A DNA stretch of 64,000 nt from Petunia secreta (lineage: Eukaryota; Streptophyta; Magnoliopsida; Solanales; Solanaceae). Positions 24,828-36,132 of the stretch are shown here, in pieces; the first letter of the stretch is position 1; each line of letters opens with the position of its first letter. Location: NCBI GenBank assembly GCA_029990175.1, contig JARKIP010000017.1:33963001-34027000 (forward strand), written 5' to 3'. Position numbers and translations under genes: made by a program. Under the pieces are notes generated by a model. It was not told where the DNA came from. It was given only the letters and a program-made list of their open reading frames with translations, and did not search any database.

Positions 24828-25075
24828 GAGGAAAAATGGAGGACAAAAAAGAAAAGAGATAAGAAGAAAAAGGAAATAAGGATCCACTTTGTCTTGAGTC
24901 GGGATGAGGCATAACACCTTAGGCTTGTAGGCACGCTTTGCTCATAAAATATGGTGTTTCCTAACCTGTTTTCCTTAAAGACAAGACTAGATTACCGGTG
25001 ATTTGGTGCAGCGTTCTGGCATCACCCCACTCTCACACAACTAAATCAAAGGGACCTGAAATTCCACCAGATATC
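24467..25075 (+). other. Ogre spacer between ORF1 and gag, with AG microsatellite
   Basis: Non-coding. Contains a (GA)n run at about 24789-24824 flanked by purine-rich sequence. Minus-strand Ser/Leu reading frames here are artefacts of that repeat. Confidence 0.65.
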
Positions 25076-26745
25076 ATGGCAATTGAAGGAGAGAAATCTG
25101 ATGTCGGTTCTGAGAAAAATGAAAGGACGACAGAAGAGGTCGTATGTTTGAAGCAATTCCTGGTAGACATGCATCATGCGATGACCACTGGACAGGCACC
25201 TCTTCCCATGCCAAACCTTCTGGATGGGCTCGTGCCGACAGCTATCCAGCGAGCACCGGGCACATCTACAGCATTCGAGGATCCGACCTATCCCCCTGGT
25301 TTGGCCCTAACCATGGTGCAACGAAAGAGGCTGAAGTCCGCCCTCATGCGCCACAACCACCAGCTCCACCGCAAGGGCAGTATGGACAACATCCACCACG
25401 ATGGCAGTATGGTCCACCTCCACTACAGGGATCATATGGCCCACCTCCCCCACAGATTCCAGTTTTTCAAGGCCCAGCTAGGCCCGCCATGGCCAGGTCT
25501 AACAGTGAACCACATCTCCAGGCTGGGGATCATCATTATGATCAGCACCATGAATCCAATTTCCGACACAGTGACTCATATGATCAAGCGTTCCATCGCG
25601 AGTCTCAGGTGGAGGTTGATCGATCAGGAAAGCTGGATGAGAGCGAGGTTCTGTGAAAAGTGAAAGGCCTAGAACAAGCAGTGAGGATCATTCAGTGATA
25701 TGGAGATCACACCAACACTTCTTTCAAGGATTTTTGCCCCTACCCTGAATTGCAATTGCCGGATGGGTTTATAGTGCCAAAGTTCGATCTATACACCGGG
25801 CAAGGAGATCCAAGAGTTCATATGAAGACATACTGCAACAAAATGAGAGGGGTCAAGAAAGACAAGTTGTTGATAGCATACTTTTCTGAAAGCTTCGGGG
25901 GCGCAGCTGCCGAATGGTTCATGAGGCAAGATGTAACTAAATGGTTGGCATTTGATGACATGGCGCAGGCATTCTACGACCAGTACAAGTACCACATTGA
26001 AGTTTTGCCAGATCGATCCTCTCTGGATGCGATAAAAAAGAAGCCAAGTGAAAGATTTAGGGAGTATGCCCTCAGATGGCGTAAGCAGGCCGCTTGAGTG
26101 GGCCCCGCCATACCGGACGATGACATGGTCCATTTGATCATTCGGGCACAAAATGAGGCTTTCTATGGTGCATTGATCACCGCCTTTGGGAAACTGTTTA
26201 GTGAAGTCGTCAAGATGGGAGAAATGATTGAGAGAGGAGTCAAAGCTGGTAAGATTGTGAGCCAGACTGCACTGAAGGCGACCACACAGGCTGTGCAGAC
26301 CGGGGCAGCAGGGTTTAGTAAGAAGAAGAAGGAAGATTTGGCCATGGTAGGGTCGGGTCCACGAAGGTGGAACGAGGAGCGATACAGTCAACCTAATTCA
26401 TACCAAGCTCCACCAACACCCCATTTACAACACTATTACCCACCACAAAATGCACAATACTCCATACCTCCACCCCAATACTCTGTACATGATGAGCAGC
26501 CATATGCCCCAACATCTTATCCGCAATGGCGCACACCAGCCCCACAGCTTACATATCTCATTCACCAAGTTCCACCTAATCATTATCAGGCTCCATCGAA
26601 CCCTACCTACCGACCAAGAGGTCCTATAGGCTTTCGTCCAAGAGCTGAATTTAAGAAAGCTCGAGAAGAGAAAAGGAGGGAATTCACACCAATTGGGGAA
26701 TCTTACACCAGTATCTTTGAGATTGCGAGCCTTGAACATTATTAA
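25076..26745 (+). pseudogene. Ogre gag, broken
   Basis: Gag starts at ATG 25076, with a Glu/Lys-rich N-terminus. A frameshift near 25320 moves into a Pro/Gln/His-rich linker in another frame, which ends at about 25656. The capsid-like core reads from about 25750, with FDLYTGQGDPRVHMKTYCNK, AAEWFMRQDV and FREYALRWRKQAA. After a stop at about 26097 it continues with a segment from MVHLIIRAQNEAFYGAL into a Tyr/Pro/Gln-rich region and FTPIGESYTSIF, typical of Tat-lineage gag. Just downstream, near 26796-26840, a remnant zinc-binding block has lost its final Cys and carries a stop. Gag would form the intracellular particle. This copy cannot. Confidence 0.8.
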
Positions 26746-26860
26746 AGCCAATTCAAGGAAACATGAATCCTATTGGGAAAGTGGACCACTCTTGGTATTG
26801 TGATTAACACTCGGCGCACCAGGGCATGATATAGAAAATGGCTATTATCTCAAGAGAGCG

Positions 26861-28465
26861 GTGCAAGATCTGATTGACAACAACCAAATTGTGATTGAAG
26901 ATGTAGAAACGCCGATCATTAATCGCAATCCTTTGCCAATCCACGATGTAAACATGGTGGGTATATTTGAAGGAGGATTTGAAGATGAATCTGCAAGACC
27001 AATAGTGTCGGTCGATGCCATAACAATTGGGGTTGAAAAGATGCATATCACTTCAAAGACAAGTCCTGTTATGGTGTCCGGAGGAACAACGCCATCTGTC
27101 CAGCTGGACAAGCCCGTGCTAACATTAAAACGAGCTATTGAGAAAAAGGAAGAGGTGATAGAGAAACAAAAGTTGGTGATCCAAAAGACCAATAGAAATG
27201 AAAGGGAAGCAGACTATGTTACCAAACTAAAGTTGGTTATCAAAAGGGCACCCCGTGAAGATGATCAGAACAAGCTGTGTGAGCCTATTGTCATAAAGAG
27301 CGCACCTCAGATTCCCACGAAAAACACTAATGCAGTCCCGTGGAATTATGACAAGGCAATGGTGACATACAAGGGAAAATAGGTTGTGGCAGAAACAACA
27401 CAAGTGGGCAGTCTAACTCGTTCTGGGCGGTGCTTTACCCCAGAAGAGTTAAGATAAGCAAAGCAAGCTAGAGAAAATCAGGGTCCCATCAAGGAACCTG
27501 TCACTGAGAAAGAGGCAGAAGAGTTTCTAAAGAAGATGAAAGTGCAAGATTACTCTATTGTGGAGCAGCTGAGGAAGACCCCTGCTCAAATTTCTTTGTT
27601 GTCCCTGCTGATGCATTCTGAGGCGCACCGTCATGCTTTGTTAAAAATCCTTAATGAAGCTCATGTATCTGAAAAAATGACTGTTGGCAATTTGGCGGTA
27701 ATTGCTGGTCATATCTTTGAAGTAAACAGGATCACCTTTACTGACGAGGAACTGCCTATGGAAGGCACAGGCCACAAAAAAGCTCTGCATCTGACTGTTA
27801 AGTATGACAACTCTTACGTCACAAGAGTGCTGGTTGACGGTGGGTCCGGTCTGAACATCTGTCTATTGTCTACCCTGAAAAGATTGAAAGTCAACATGGA
27901 CAAAATTCGAACCAACACTATGAGTATCCGTGCTTTTGACTGAGAGAAATGACAATCGATCTGTGAGATAGAATTGATACTAACAATCGGGCCTGTAGAT
28001 TTCGCTATTGATTTTCAAGTTCTTGATATGGATTCGTCCTACAATTTACTGTTGGGAAGACCTTGGATCTATATGGCGGGCGCGGTACCGTCGACCTTAC
28101 ACCAGACTGTCAAGTTTGAATGGAATCTTGAGATGATCATGGTACACGGAGAGGGAGATTTGTCAATCTACAGGGTTCTGTCCATTCCAGTTATTGAGGT
28201 TACCAATAATAGCCCAACACTGATGTACCAAGCCTTTGAAGCAGTCCATGTAGATGAGGTTCCTGAAGGCAAGCCATTGACCCAAGCAAGATTGTCAGAA
28301 GCAGCAGTCATGATGGCTACGGAAATGTTGAAGCATGGTTTCAAACACGGGAAAGGTCTCGGAGCATCACTACAAGGAATGTCACATCCAATTAGTCCAC
28401 TTGGTATTCGAGGTAACTGGGGTCAGGATACAAGCCTACAGCTGCAGACAGAGCAAGAGCTATGA
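26861..28465 (+). pseudogene. Ogre protease region with G-patch motif
   Basis: A linker (26861-27382), then a region from about 27536 holding the aspartic protease signature VDGGSGLNICLLSTLKRL near 27832, the Ogre/Tat DGGS-like variant of the catalytic site. A frame break follows at about 27943. Sequence from 27974 continues with LLLGRPWI, the protease C-terminal block. At about 28326-28420 the peptide MLKHGFKHGKGLGASLQGM fits a G-patch-like glycine pattern, which is known to follow protease in Ogre-type elements. Several stops and shifts separate the parts. Confidence 0.75.
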
Positions 28466-28732
28466 AGATGAAGAAACAAGAATGGTCTCTAGAGAAGCAT
28501 GTCCCTTGCCTCGCTCAATATTTCACGAGGTCCAACGGGGCAAGTCTATTTCCAAAATTGCTGGGGAGACTGAAGAACAAAAGAAGTTACTGTCAGAACT
28601 GAGGCACGTCTTTTGCATCAACATGGTGCAAATTGGCGAAGGACCCAGCAATGCAGAAATCCAGGACATTGGCCCTGATGTGAAGCTGAACAACTGGGAA
28701 TCTACGCCTCTCCCCACTAGGAGGGGCTATTG

Positions 28733-28921
28733 GTAGCAAGTTTTTGTTATCCTTTCTGTATACTTGGTTATTTTAAGGGTTGTAATCCAAGTATATTTAT
28801 TTTGCTCGTTATGATGTCAAACCCTTTTGTCTTTCAAATTCAATAAAAGCAAGATCAGTTTCTTATCTCTATATCCTGTCTCTTTATTTTCCTAATTTTT
28901 ATTTCTTATTTCTTTCTGTAG
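28733..28921 (+). other. Candidate Ogre intron between protease and RT
   Basis: A 189-bp segment begins GTAGCAAG and ends TTTCTTTCTGTAG, with a T-rich 3' half. Its length is a multiple of three. Upstream coding (frame ending near 28732) and downstream coding (from 28922 into the RT region) share a frame, and removal deletes the in-frame TAG at 28734-28736. Ogre elements are known to carry an intron at this place in pol. The splice sites were picked by eye and the donor is weak, so boundaries are tentative. Confidence 0.55.
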
Positions 28922-30690
28922 CTATGTTTTTGATGGCCTTAATAACATGACATGCATGCTGAAATTACGCCCGGATCTAAACACACAGTTTAAGTTGGTC
29001 TCAATGAATCAACCAAAAATTGAGGTAGATGACATGGAAGAGAGTGATAATGAAGGAAGTTTTGAGGAAGGATATGATGAAGAGGGGGCCGAGAGTGAAA
29101 TAAATGGAGAGTTAGAATAATTTGAAAATAATCCCAATCCCAATGTAGATGACACAGAAAATATAAATCTGGGAAGTCTAGATGATGTTAGGGAAACCAA
29201 GATAAGCATGCACGCTCTACCGAAAGTGAAAAATGACATAGTCCAGGTTTTGTTTGACTATAGAGACGTGTTTGCTTGGTCATATGACGACATGCCCGGT
29301 TTGAGTACAGATTTGGTGGTTCACAAGTTACCGATCAATCCTGGTTTTCCTCCAGTCAAACAACTTCGGAGAAAATTCAAGACAGATGTGAGCAAGAAGA
29401 TCCATGATGAAATTATGAAGCAACTATCAGCAAAGGTGATTCAATCGCTTCAATATTCCACCTGGTTGGCCAATGTCGTGCCAGTACCCAAGAAAGATAG
29501 AAAGACGAGAATTTGTGTTGACTATCGAGATTTGAACAAGGCCAGTCCCAAGGATAATTTTCCTTTTGCCTAATATTCACATTCTCATAGACAATTGTGC
29601 CAAACACGAGATTCAGTCTTTCGTGGATTGCTATGCCGGATATCACCAGATCTTGATAGATGAAGACGATGCAGAAAAGACGACGTTCACTACACCTTGG
29701 GGAACATTTTGTTACAGGGTCATGCCGTTTGGATTAAAGAATGCTGGGGCAACATACATGAGAGCCATGACAACCGTCTTCCATGACATGATACACAAAG
29801 AAATTGAGGTATGTGTGGATGATGTGATAATCAAATCAAAAAGGGCAGAGGATCATGTTAAAGACCTCATGAAATTTTTTGAAAGGCTTAGAAGATACAA
29901 TTTGAAGTTGAATCTGGCTAAATGCGCATTCGGCGTTCCAGCTGGAAAGTTGTTGGGTTTTATTATCAGCAGACGGGGCACTGAGTTAGACCCTACAAAG
30001 ATCAAAGTTATACAAGAATTGCCTCCACCAAAGAACAAGAAAAAAGTCATGAGTTTCCTCGGAAGATTGAACTACATCAGTAGGTTCATCGCTCAACTCA
30101 CTACAACTTGTGAGCCAATCTTCAAGCTGCTAAAGAAAGATGCTGCAGTCAAGTGGACCGAGGAATGCCAAGCGGCTTTTGACCAAATCAAGCAATACTT
30201 GTCAAATCCACCGGTGTTGGTCCCACCGGAGCCAGGCCGACCTTTGTTCCTCTATTTGTCGGTGATGGATAATTTATTTGGATGGCAGCATGATGCCACA
30301 GGCAAGAAAGAGCAAGCCATCTACTACATGAGCAAGAAGTTCACAGATTATGAGGTCACGTATACTTTGTTGGAAAGAACATGTTGTGCCCTCACTTGGG
30401 TAGCACAAAAGTTGAGGCATTATTTGTTGTTGTACACTACTTACCTCATATCTCGGATGGACCCACTGAAGTATATTTTCCAGAAGCCGATACCAACAGG
30501 TAGGCTTTCCAAGTGGCAAATGCTACTCACAGAGTTTTACATAGTCTACGTCACCAGAACTGCAGTGAAAGCCCAGGCTTTAGCCGATCATTTGGCCGAG
30601 AATCCGGTGGATGATGAGTATGAACCTCTCAAGACATACTTTCCAGATGAAGAGGTTGACATAATTGAAGAGTTGTCCTCTAAAGATGAT
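28922..30690 (+). pseudogene. Ogre reverse transcriptase and RNase H
   Basis: An acidic pre-RT linker (stop near 29118), then RT from about 29208: FDYRDVFAWSYDDMPG, ICVDYRDLNKASPKDNFPF, a frameshift near 29570, then FVDCYAGYHQILI and MPFGLKNAGATYMRAM. The catalytic palm motif is CVDD at 29812-29823, where Tat elements have YVDD; the aspartates are kept but the tyrosine is lost. Connection and RNase H sequence follow (KKVMSFLGRLNYISRF, then YYMSKKFTDYEVTYTLLE) to about 30690. The frame from 29566 is open for over 400 codons. Confidence 0.85.
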
Positions 30691-30695
30691 CATTA

Positions 30696-32423
30696 TTGGA
30701 AGCTATATTTTATGGGACCTCCAACTCCAAAGGTGATGATATTGGGGCTGTTCTCATATCTCCAACAGGACATTACTATCCGGCGGCTGCGCAACTTCGT
30801 TTCTGGTGTACCAATAACACTGTAGAATACGAAGCTTGCATTATGGGTCTACGCATGGCGATAGACATGGACATCAAAGAACTACTAGTGCTCGGAGATT
30901 CCGACCTACTAGTACATCAAATCAAGGGTGAATGGGAAACTCGATATGTAAAACTCATCATGTATAAGCAGTATCTGCAAGATCTTTGCCAAAGATTTGA
31001 TTCTATTGAATTTAGGCACATCCCAAGAATGCACAATGAGTTGGCTGATGCGTTGGCTGCATTAGCATCAATGCTTAGTCACCCTGACCAAACTCATATT
31101 GATCCTCTCGAGATTCAAGTTCGGGACCAACACGCCTACTGCAACCTGGTTGAAGAAGAACTTGATAGTGAGCCATGGTACCTGGACATCAAAAACTACA
31201 TCAAGAATAAAGAGCACCCGGCACTAGCTGAGAGCAATCAGAAAAGAACCCTCCATCGTCTTGCAAATGGTTTCTTTCTGAGCGGAGGGGTACTGTACAA
31301 GAGAACCCCAGATCTTGGACTGTTAAGGTGTGTGGACGCACAAGAAGCCTCGAGAAATTTTAATGAGGTACATTTAGGAATTTGTGGGCCACACATGAAT
31401 GGCTATGTGTTAGCCAAGAAGATCTTAAGAGCAGGTTATTTTTGGCTCACTATGGAGAGAGATTGCATAGGGTTTGTGCGAAAATGCCACCAATGTCAAG
31501 TGCACGGCGATTTGATACATTCGCCTCCCTTAGAGCTCTACACGATGTCAGCTCCTTGGCCTTTCGCTGCATGGGGAATGGACGTCATTGGGCCAGTAGA
31601 ACCAAAGGCGTCGAACGGGCATAGATTCATCTTGGTCACCATTGATTATTTTACCAAGTGGGTGGAAGCAGCGACATTCAAGTCAGTAACCAAGAAAGTT
31701 GTGGTCGACTTTGTTCACTCAAACATCATTTGCCGATTTGGTATTCCCAATACCATCATCATTGACAATGGGGCTAATCTGAGCAGTCATTTGATGAGGG
31801 AGGTATGTGAAAGGTTCAAAATTATGCAAAGAAATTCCACACCATACCGGCCAAAAGCAAATGGCGCGGTCGAAGCAGCAAATAAGAACATCAAGAAGAT
31901 CCTTTGAAAAATGGTGGAAGGATCTCGAGATTGGCATGAGAAGTTGCCCTTCGCTCTTCTAGGTTATCTCACAACCGTGAGTACCTCAATAGGCGCAACT
32001 CCATATGAACTGGTGTACGGCACTGAGGCAGTCATTCCGGCAGAAGTCGAAATAGCATCCTTGAGAATCATTGTTGAAGCCGAGATCGAGGATACTGAAT
32101 GGGTCAAATCCCGCTTGGAACAATTGGCTTTGATTGACGAGAAAAGGCTAAATACAGTCTGTTATGGTCAAATCTATCATAAGTGAATCGCCAAAGCATA
32201 CAACAGGAAAGTGCACCAACGCAAGTTCAGTGAATGTCAGTTAGTCTTGAAGCGCATCTTTCCACATCAAGAAGAAACCAAGGGTAAGTTTTCTCAAAAT
32301 TAGCAAGGATCGTATGTGGTAAAGAAGGTGTTGCCCAATGGTGCTCTATTCTTAACGGACATCAAAGGAACCATGGCTGAAATGATCGTTAATGCAGATG
32401 CGTTCAAGAGGTACTACATTTGA
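30696..32423 (+). pseudogene. Ogre second RNase H and integrase
   Basis: A second RNase H domain follows the first: GAVLISPTGHYYPAA, EYEACIMGLRMAIDM, LVLGDSDLLVHQI and NELADALAALAS. Its first catalytic Asp, expected in the FDG block, reads FYG. A dual RNase H is a known property of the Tat lineage. Integrase has a His/His/Cys/Cys zinc module ending CHQCQVHGD near 31500, then catalytic Asp in AWGMDVIGP, Asp in IIIDNGANL and Glu in NGAVEAANKNIKK. A stop after KKIL at about 31905 splits the domain, and later pieces reach the terminal FKRYYI near 32420. Confidence 0.85.
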
Positions 32424-33625
32424 TGTTCCAAGTTGACCTTTTTCTGGCAAGACATTCTCGAACTAGGAAGATGAATGCTTTTGTTTTGTAGTCCCAAACA
32501 CTGTATCCCTGTGTTAGCCTTATATTTCTTTTGTAAACCCTCCATTGGGATCAATGTAATTGCACTGAAATGAAATGAAAAGAGAAAGGAAATTCCAAAT
32601 TTGGTATTAAATTGCCAGAGCTACGTCTGACCTGATTCCTCTCAAAAGGATACGTAGGCAACCATTCAAGTGCGGTCATATCAGGGAAAGTTCTAAAAGT
32701 TCCTTAGTTTCAAAATAAGGGAAAAAGTTTATTTTCCCTGCCTCATATCGACGCAAAACTTGCCTCCAAGTTTGCGGCCAAATTCAAAGAAAATCCAAAT
32801 CCGCAGTTTCTGCTAAACTGGGGCAGAAGTTTGTTTTTATTTTATTTGTCAATAAAATAAAACCAAACTTCTATTATTCTTATCATCTTTTCACATGTTC
32901 ATGAGACGTTTGGCATTTCAGTCTCGAAATCAAGAAGAGGCTCAAAGCGCCCAAGACATTAGCACAAAAAAATGAAAAGAAAAGAAAATGAAGTCTTGCC
33001 GGTGAAAACCTGAAAGGGCGCCGCATGACAAACAGTGAAATAAAAGAACAATGAGAGAGGTTAGTTGGTGAAAACCCCAAATGGGGCACCACTAGCAGAA
33101 TGAAAGATGTCATAAATGTCATCAAGATGGGTGGAAAGTAGTCATTTCTGAATGTTCGAATTGAGGGAAAGGTCGAGGAAAAGCTGTTGTGAATGGATCA
33201 GGGTTCGAGGCCAAGATGCATGTCATGTCCATTGGGGTCATCATTTTTTTTGCCTCCAGATAAGTTCATTCTCATATTTTAAGGACATCTCTCGTCCAGA
33301 GTCCTTTGTCCAGAATCTTTTCCATTTTCGACTCTCAGTCAAAATAACATCAAAACGAGCAAAAGAAAGTTTCACAAAAATTGTTTACCTGTTTTGCAGT
33401 TGTAGCAGAGCACAGTCAGGACCTGCCTGGATAATGGAGGCCAACATCTCATCTCGATAGTAAGAATGACGCGTCAAGAATTTGCACCATTAAAGGACCA
33501 TCAAGGGAGCCAAGGGGAATACAAAGAAATGCAAGGAGCAGAGAAAGACGAGAAGGAATATGGAAAGAAAATAGGAAAGGGAAAGAAAGGAAAATAAGGA
33601 AAACAAATTTGGAATGTGAGAGAAG
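32424..33625 (+). other. Ogre 3' untranslated region, first part
   Basis: Non-coding, after the integrase end. A block near 32620-32690, containing CTGACCTGATTCCT and GGATACGTAGGCA, recurs in altered form near 34780-34830. Otherwise no gene is visible. Confidence 0.6.
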
Positions 33626-34440
33626 TCGAGGCGCCCACCTGAAGAATGAGGGAATTTATTTCAAGAAGTCTAGGTGCCCACCTGAAGAATAAGGGAAGTT
33701 TCTTCAAGAAGTCTAGGCGCCCACCTGAAGAATGAGGGAGTAGTTTTAAGAAGTCTAGGCGCCCACCTGAAGAATGAGGGAATATATTTCAAGAAGTCGA
33801 GGCACCCACCTGAACAACGAGGGAATATATTTCAAGAAGTCGAGGCACCCACCTGAACAACGAGGGAATATACTTCAAGAAGTCGAGGCACCCACATGAA
33901 GAATGAGGGGATTCATTTCAAGAAGTCTAGGCACCCACCTGAAGAATGAGGGAATTCATTTCAAGAACTCTAGGCGCCCACCTGAAGAATGAGAGAATTC
34001 ATTTCAAGAAGTCTAGGCGCCCACCTGATGAATGAGGGAACTTATTTCAAGAACTTCAGGCACCCACCTGAAGAACGAGGGAATTCATTTCTAGAACTCT
34101 AGGCGCCCACCTGAAGAATGAGGGAATATGTTTCAAGAAGTCTAGGCGCCCACCTGAAGAATGAGGGAACTTATTTCAAGAACTTCAGGCACCCACCTGA
34201 AGAATGAGAGAATTCATTTCAAGAAGTCTAGGTGCCCACCTGAAGAATGAGAGAATATATTTCAAGAAGTCGACACACCCACCTGAACAACAAGGGAATT
34301 TCATTTAAAACTCTAGGCGCACACCTGAAGAATGAGGGAATATATTTCAAGAAGTCGAGACACCCACCTGAACAACAAGAGAATTCATTTCAAGAACTCT
34401 AGGTGCCCACCTGAAGAATGAGGGAATTTATTTCAAGAAG
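33626..34440 (+). repeat. 43-bp minisatellite in the Ogre 3' region
   Basis: About 19 head-to-tail copies of a unit of about 43 bases, each holding GGCGCCCACCTGAAGAATGA or a close variant followed by a TTTCAAGAA segment. Starts of early units are 33641, 33684, 33727 and 33769, so the spacing is 42-43. Two subtypes (TCTAGGCGCCC and TCGAGGCACCC) alternate in blocks, which suggests local duplication of groups of units. Tandem repeats between pol and the 3' LTR are common in Ogre elements. Confidence 0.9.
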
Positions 34441-34870
34441 ATCAAGTATCCAAGACTCACCTGAAACCAAAGCGGTGGTTTACTTTTCAACAAAATGAGG
34501 GAAGCGACAACCAAAAGGCTCACTTGGGGAGGCATGAAGACTTAGACGAGAAATTGTAATGTTACATTTTCAGTGTTGTAATTTCCATTTTATTGTAAAG
34601 CACGACCTCCAGCCACTGGCCAGCAACCAGCATCAAGCAACAACAGCCCTCAAGTCAGTTTAGAAGCAACAAGTGTCAGTTCTAGAGAGTCTAGAAAGTG
34701 TTTAGTGTTGGTCTAGAGAGTCCAGCAGCGTCTTAGTGTCTTTTGAATGCGGTAGTCCCAGCTACTGCATGTGAGGAACTACACTGACCTGATTCCTTAG
34801 TTCAGAGATATGTAGGTAGCCCTGTAGTTAGGGTACGGTCACCATTTTGCAGAAACAAAGGCAAAAGCTG
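34441..34870 (+). other. Ogre 3' region, last recognisable part
   Basis: Unique non-coding sequence ending with a second copy of the CTGACCTGATTCCT / ATATGTAGGTAG block at about 34780-34830. No polypurine tract or LTR follows. Confidence 0.5.
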
Positions 34871-34969
34871 AAAAACAATAAAATTCAAGAACATAACACA
34901 TGAATTACTTACTTGATTCAATAAGATGAAAAGCAGAACAATTAACTTACCTCAGCATATGTATAACTA

Positions 34970-35860
34970 CTTTTACTTACAAAGACACCATGACCAACTA
35001 TTCTTGGCTTCTTGAATGCACCCCTACCACTGTCACTTGAAACTTGTATGTGTTGCACCTTTCTCCCTTAACCCCTTACAGCTGCACTACTGCCTTGAGT
35101 ACTTGAACCCCTTCCTTGAGAACTTGCACCACTGCCTTGACTTCTTGCACCAGTCACATGAGAACTTGCACCTGCACCACTAACTTGAGTACTTGCTCCC
35201 CTTCCTTGAGTAATTGCACCAGTACTACCTTGAATAATTACACCATTGCCTTGAGTATTTGCATCCCCCTCTCTGCTAGAGCTGTTGGACTTACCCCTTC
35301 CCCTTTCTCTACCTCTGCCTGAGTTACTGCCCCTTGATGTAGAAGCTTGTGATTAAGCAGCAGATCCCTTAGATCCAGTCAAGGCAAAAAAAGTTAAATA
35401 TCAACAAAACAAAGACAAAATCTGAAATAATTACTGAAACTTCTAAAATACCTATTGTGTGCCTTGTGGTCTATTTGGACAGCATCTTTTGTTATGGCCT
35501 TTTGACTTGCAGATGGAACAACTCATAGCTATTCCTCTCTTAGAGAGATTCCCATGTGTTTTTGTCTCCCCAACCTCCTTCCTCCTATTCTTTTTAGGCC
35601 TTCCAGGCATCTGCCTAACAGGAGGTGGCTCAACTTTTTCATTTGCTGACTCAGGCCACATAGCCATATTGGGCACTGTTGTAGATAGTTAGAGTAACTT
35701 TTTAAGTAAGTCTCTTTTTTGTACCAATGACTGATATGATGAATTGGATCTATGTGCAACTGATGCATAGTTGCTACAGCATGTGCACATGGAATACCTG
35801 TTAACCCCTAGCTTCTACAATTACAGTGCAAAGCTTCCATGTCAACCACATGTATACAAG
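34970..35860 (-). pseudogene. MULE transposase C-terminal part: SWIM and CCHC zinc fingers
   Basis: Read on the minus strand, the SWIM-type zinc finger lies at about 35860-35780, with CNC then a later LTGIPCAHAVA (CxCxnCxH pattern). It is followed by HHISHWYKKETYLKSYSNYL and a Pro/Arg-rich linker, PGRPKKNRRKEVG. A zinc knuckle CSICKSKGHNKRCCP (CX2CX4HX4C, intact) lies near 35500. After it comes low-complexity Gly/Ser/Gln sequence (about 35340-35050) made of short repeats of the type SSQGRGASTQ. This is the standard C-terminal order of plant MuDR-type transposases. Frames change several times. Confidence 0.75.
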
Positions 35861-35894
35861 GCTCATCACTCACCTCATACCCAACATCCCCATT

Positions 35895-36132
35895 CTAAAA
35901 TAAACTACAGTCCATGGACCTCTTCACATTGGCATTAAACATCATCATAGCCATGGGTGATACACCTTCATACCAAGTTTCTGCAAATATTTTTGTCTTA
36001 GTGAACCTATTTATTACCTTGGTCCTGATTTCTTCCAACATGGTTATGATAGTCTTCTGCCTAGGACCTAAAATCCAGGCATTCAAACTTTCAGCCATGT
36101 TGTTGTCCACACTGTCACGACATAGTGTATAC
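35895..36132 (-). pseudogene. MULE transposase exon with DNNMAESLNAWI block
   Basis: The exon starts at 36132 after an AG acceptor and encodes YTLCRDSVDNNMAESLNAWI, the block just before the SWIM finger in MULE transposases, ending at a stop near 35895 (an in-frame TAG). Exon phase matches the upstream exon ending at 36641, where the split codon gives Arg. Confidence 0.75.

Larger units (their letters stand above)
17389..34870 (+). mobile_element. Tat/Ogre-type Ty3/gypsy retrotransposon, 3' LTR missing
   Basis: This giant element of at least 17.5 kb has a 5' LTR of about 4.1 kb, a tRNA-Arg-type primer site, an extra ORF1 ahead of gag, gag, protease plus G-patch, a candidate intron, RT, RNase H, a second RNase H, integrase and a repeat-rich 3' untranslated region. 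This layout is characteristic of Ogre elements in the Tat lineage. The expected 3' LTR is absent: recognisable element sequence stops near 34870 and Mutator-like transposon sequence begins. The left edge at 17389 (TGTAATCATC) was placed where viral coding sequence ends. It cannot be confirmed without the second LTR. Many stops and frameshifts show that the copy is dead. Confidence 0.8.

Noticed and set aside
24607..24934. Minus-strand Ser/Leu-rich open frames
   Set aside because: They arise from the (GA)n microsatellite and have no domain.
33626..34440. Regular repeats resembling a CRISPR array
   Set aside because: Units are head to tail without unique spacers, and lie in a plant retrotransposon; this is a minisatellite.
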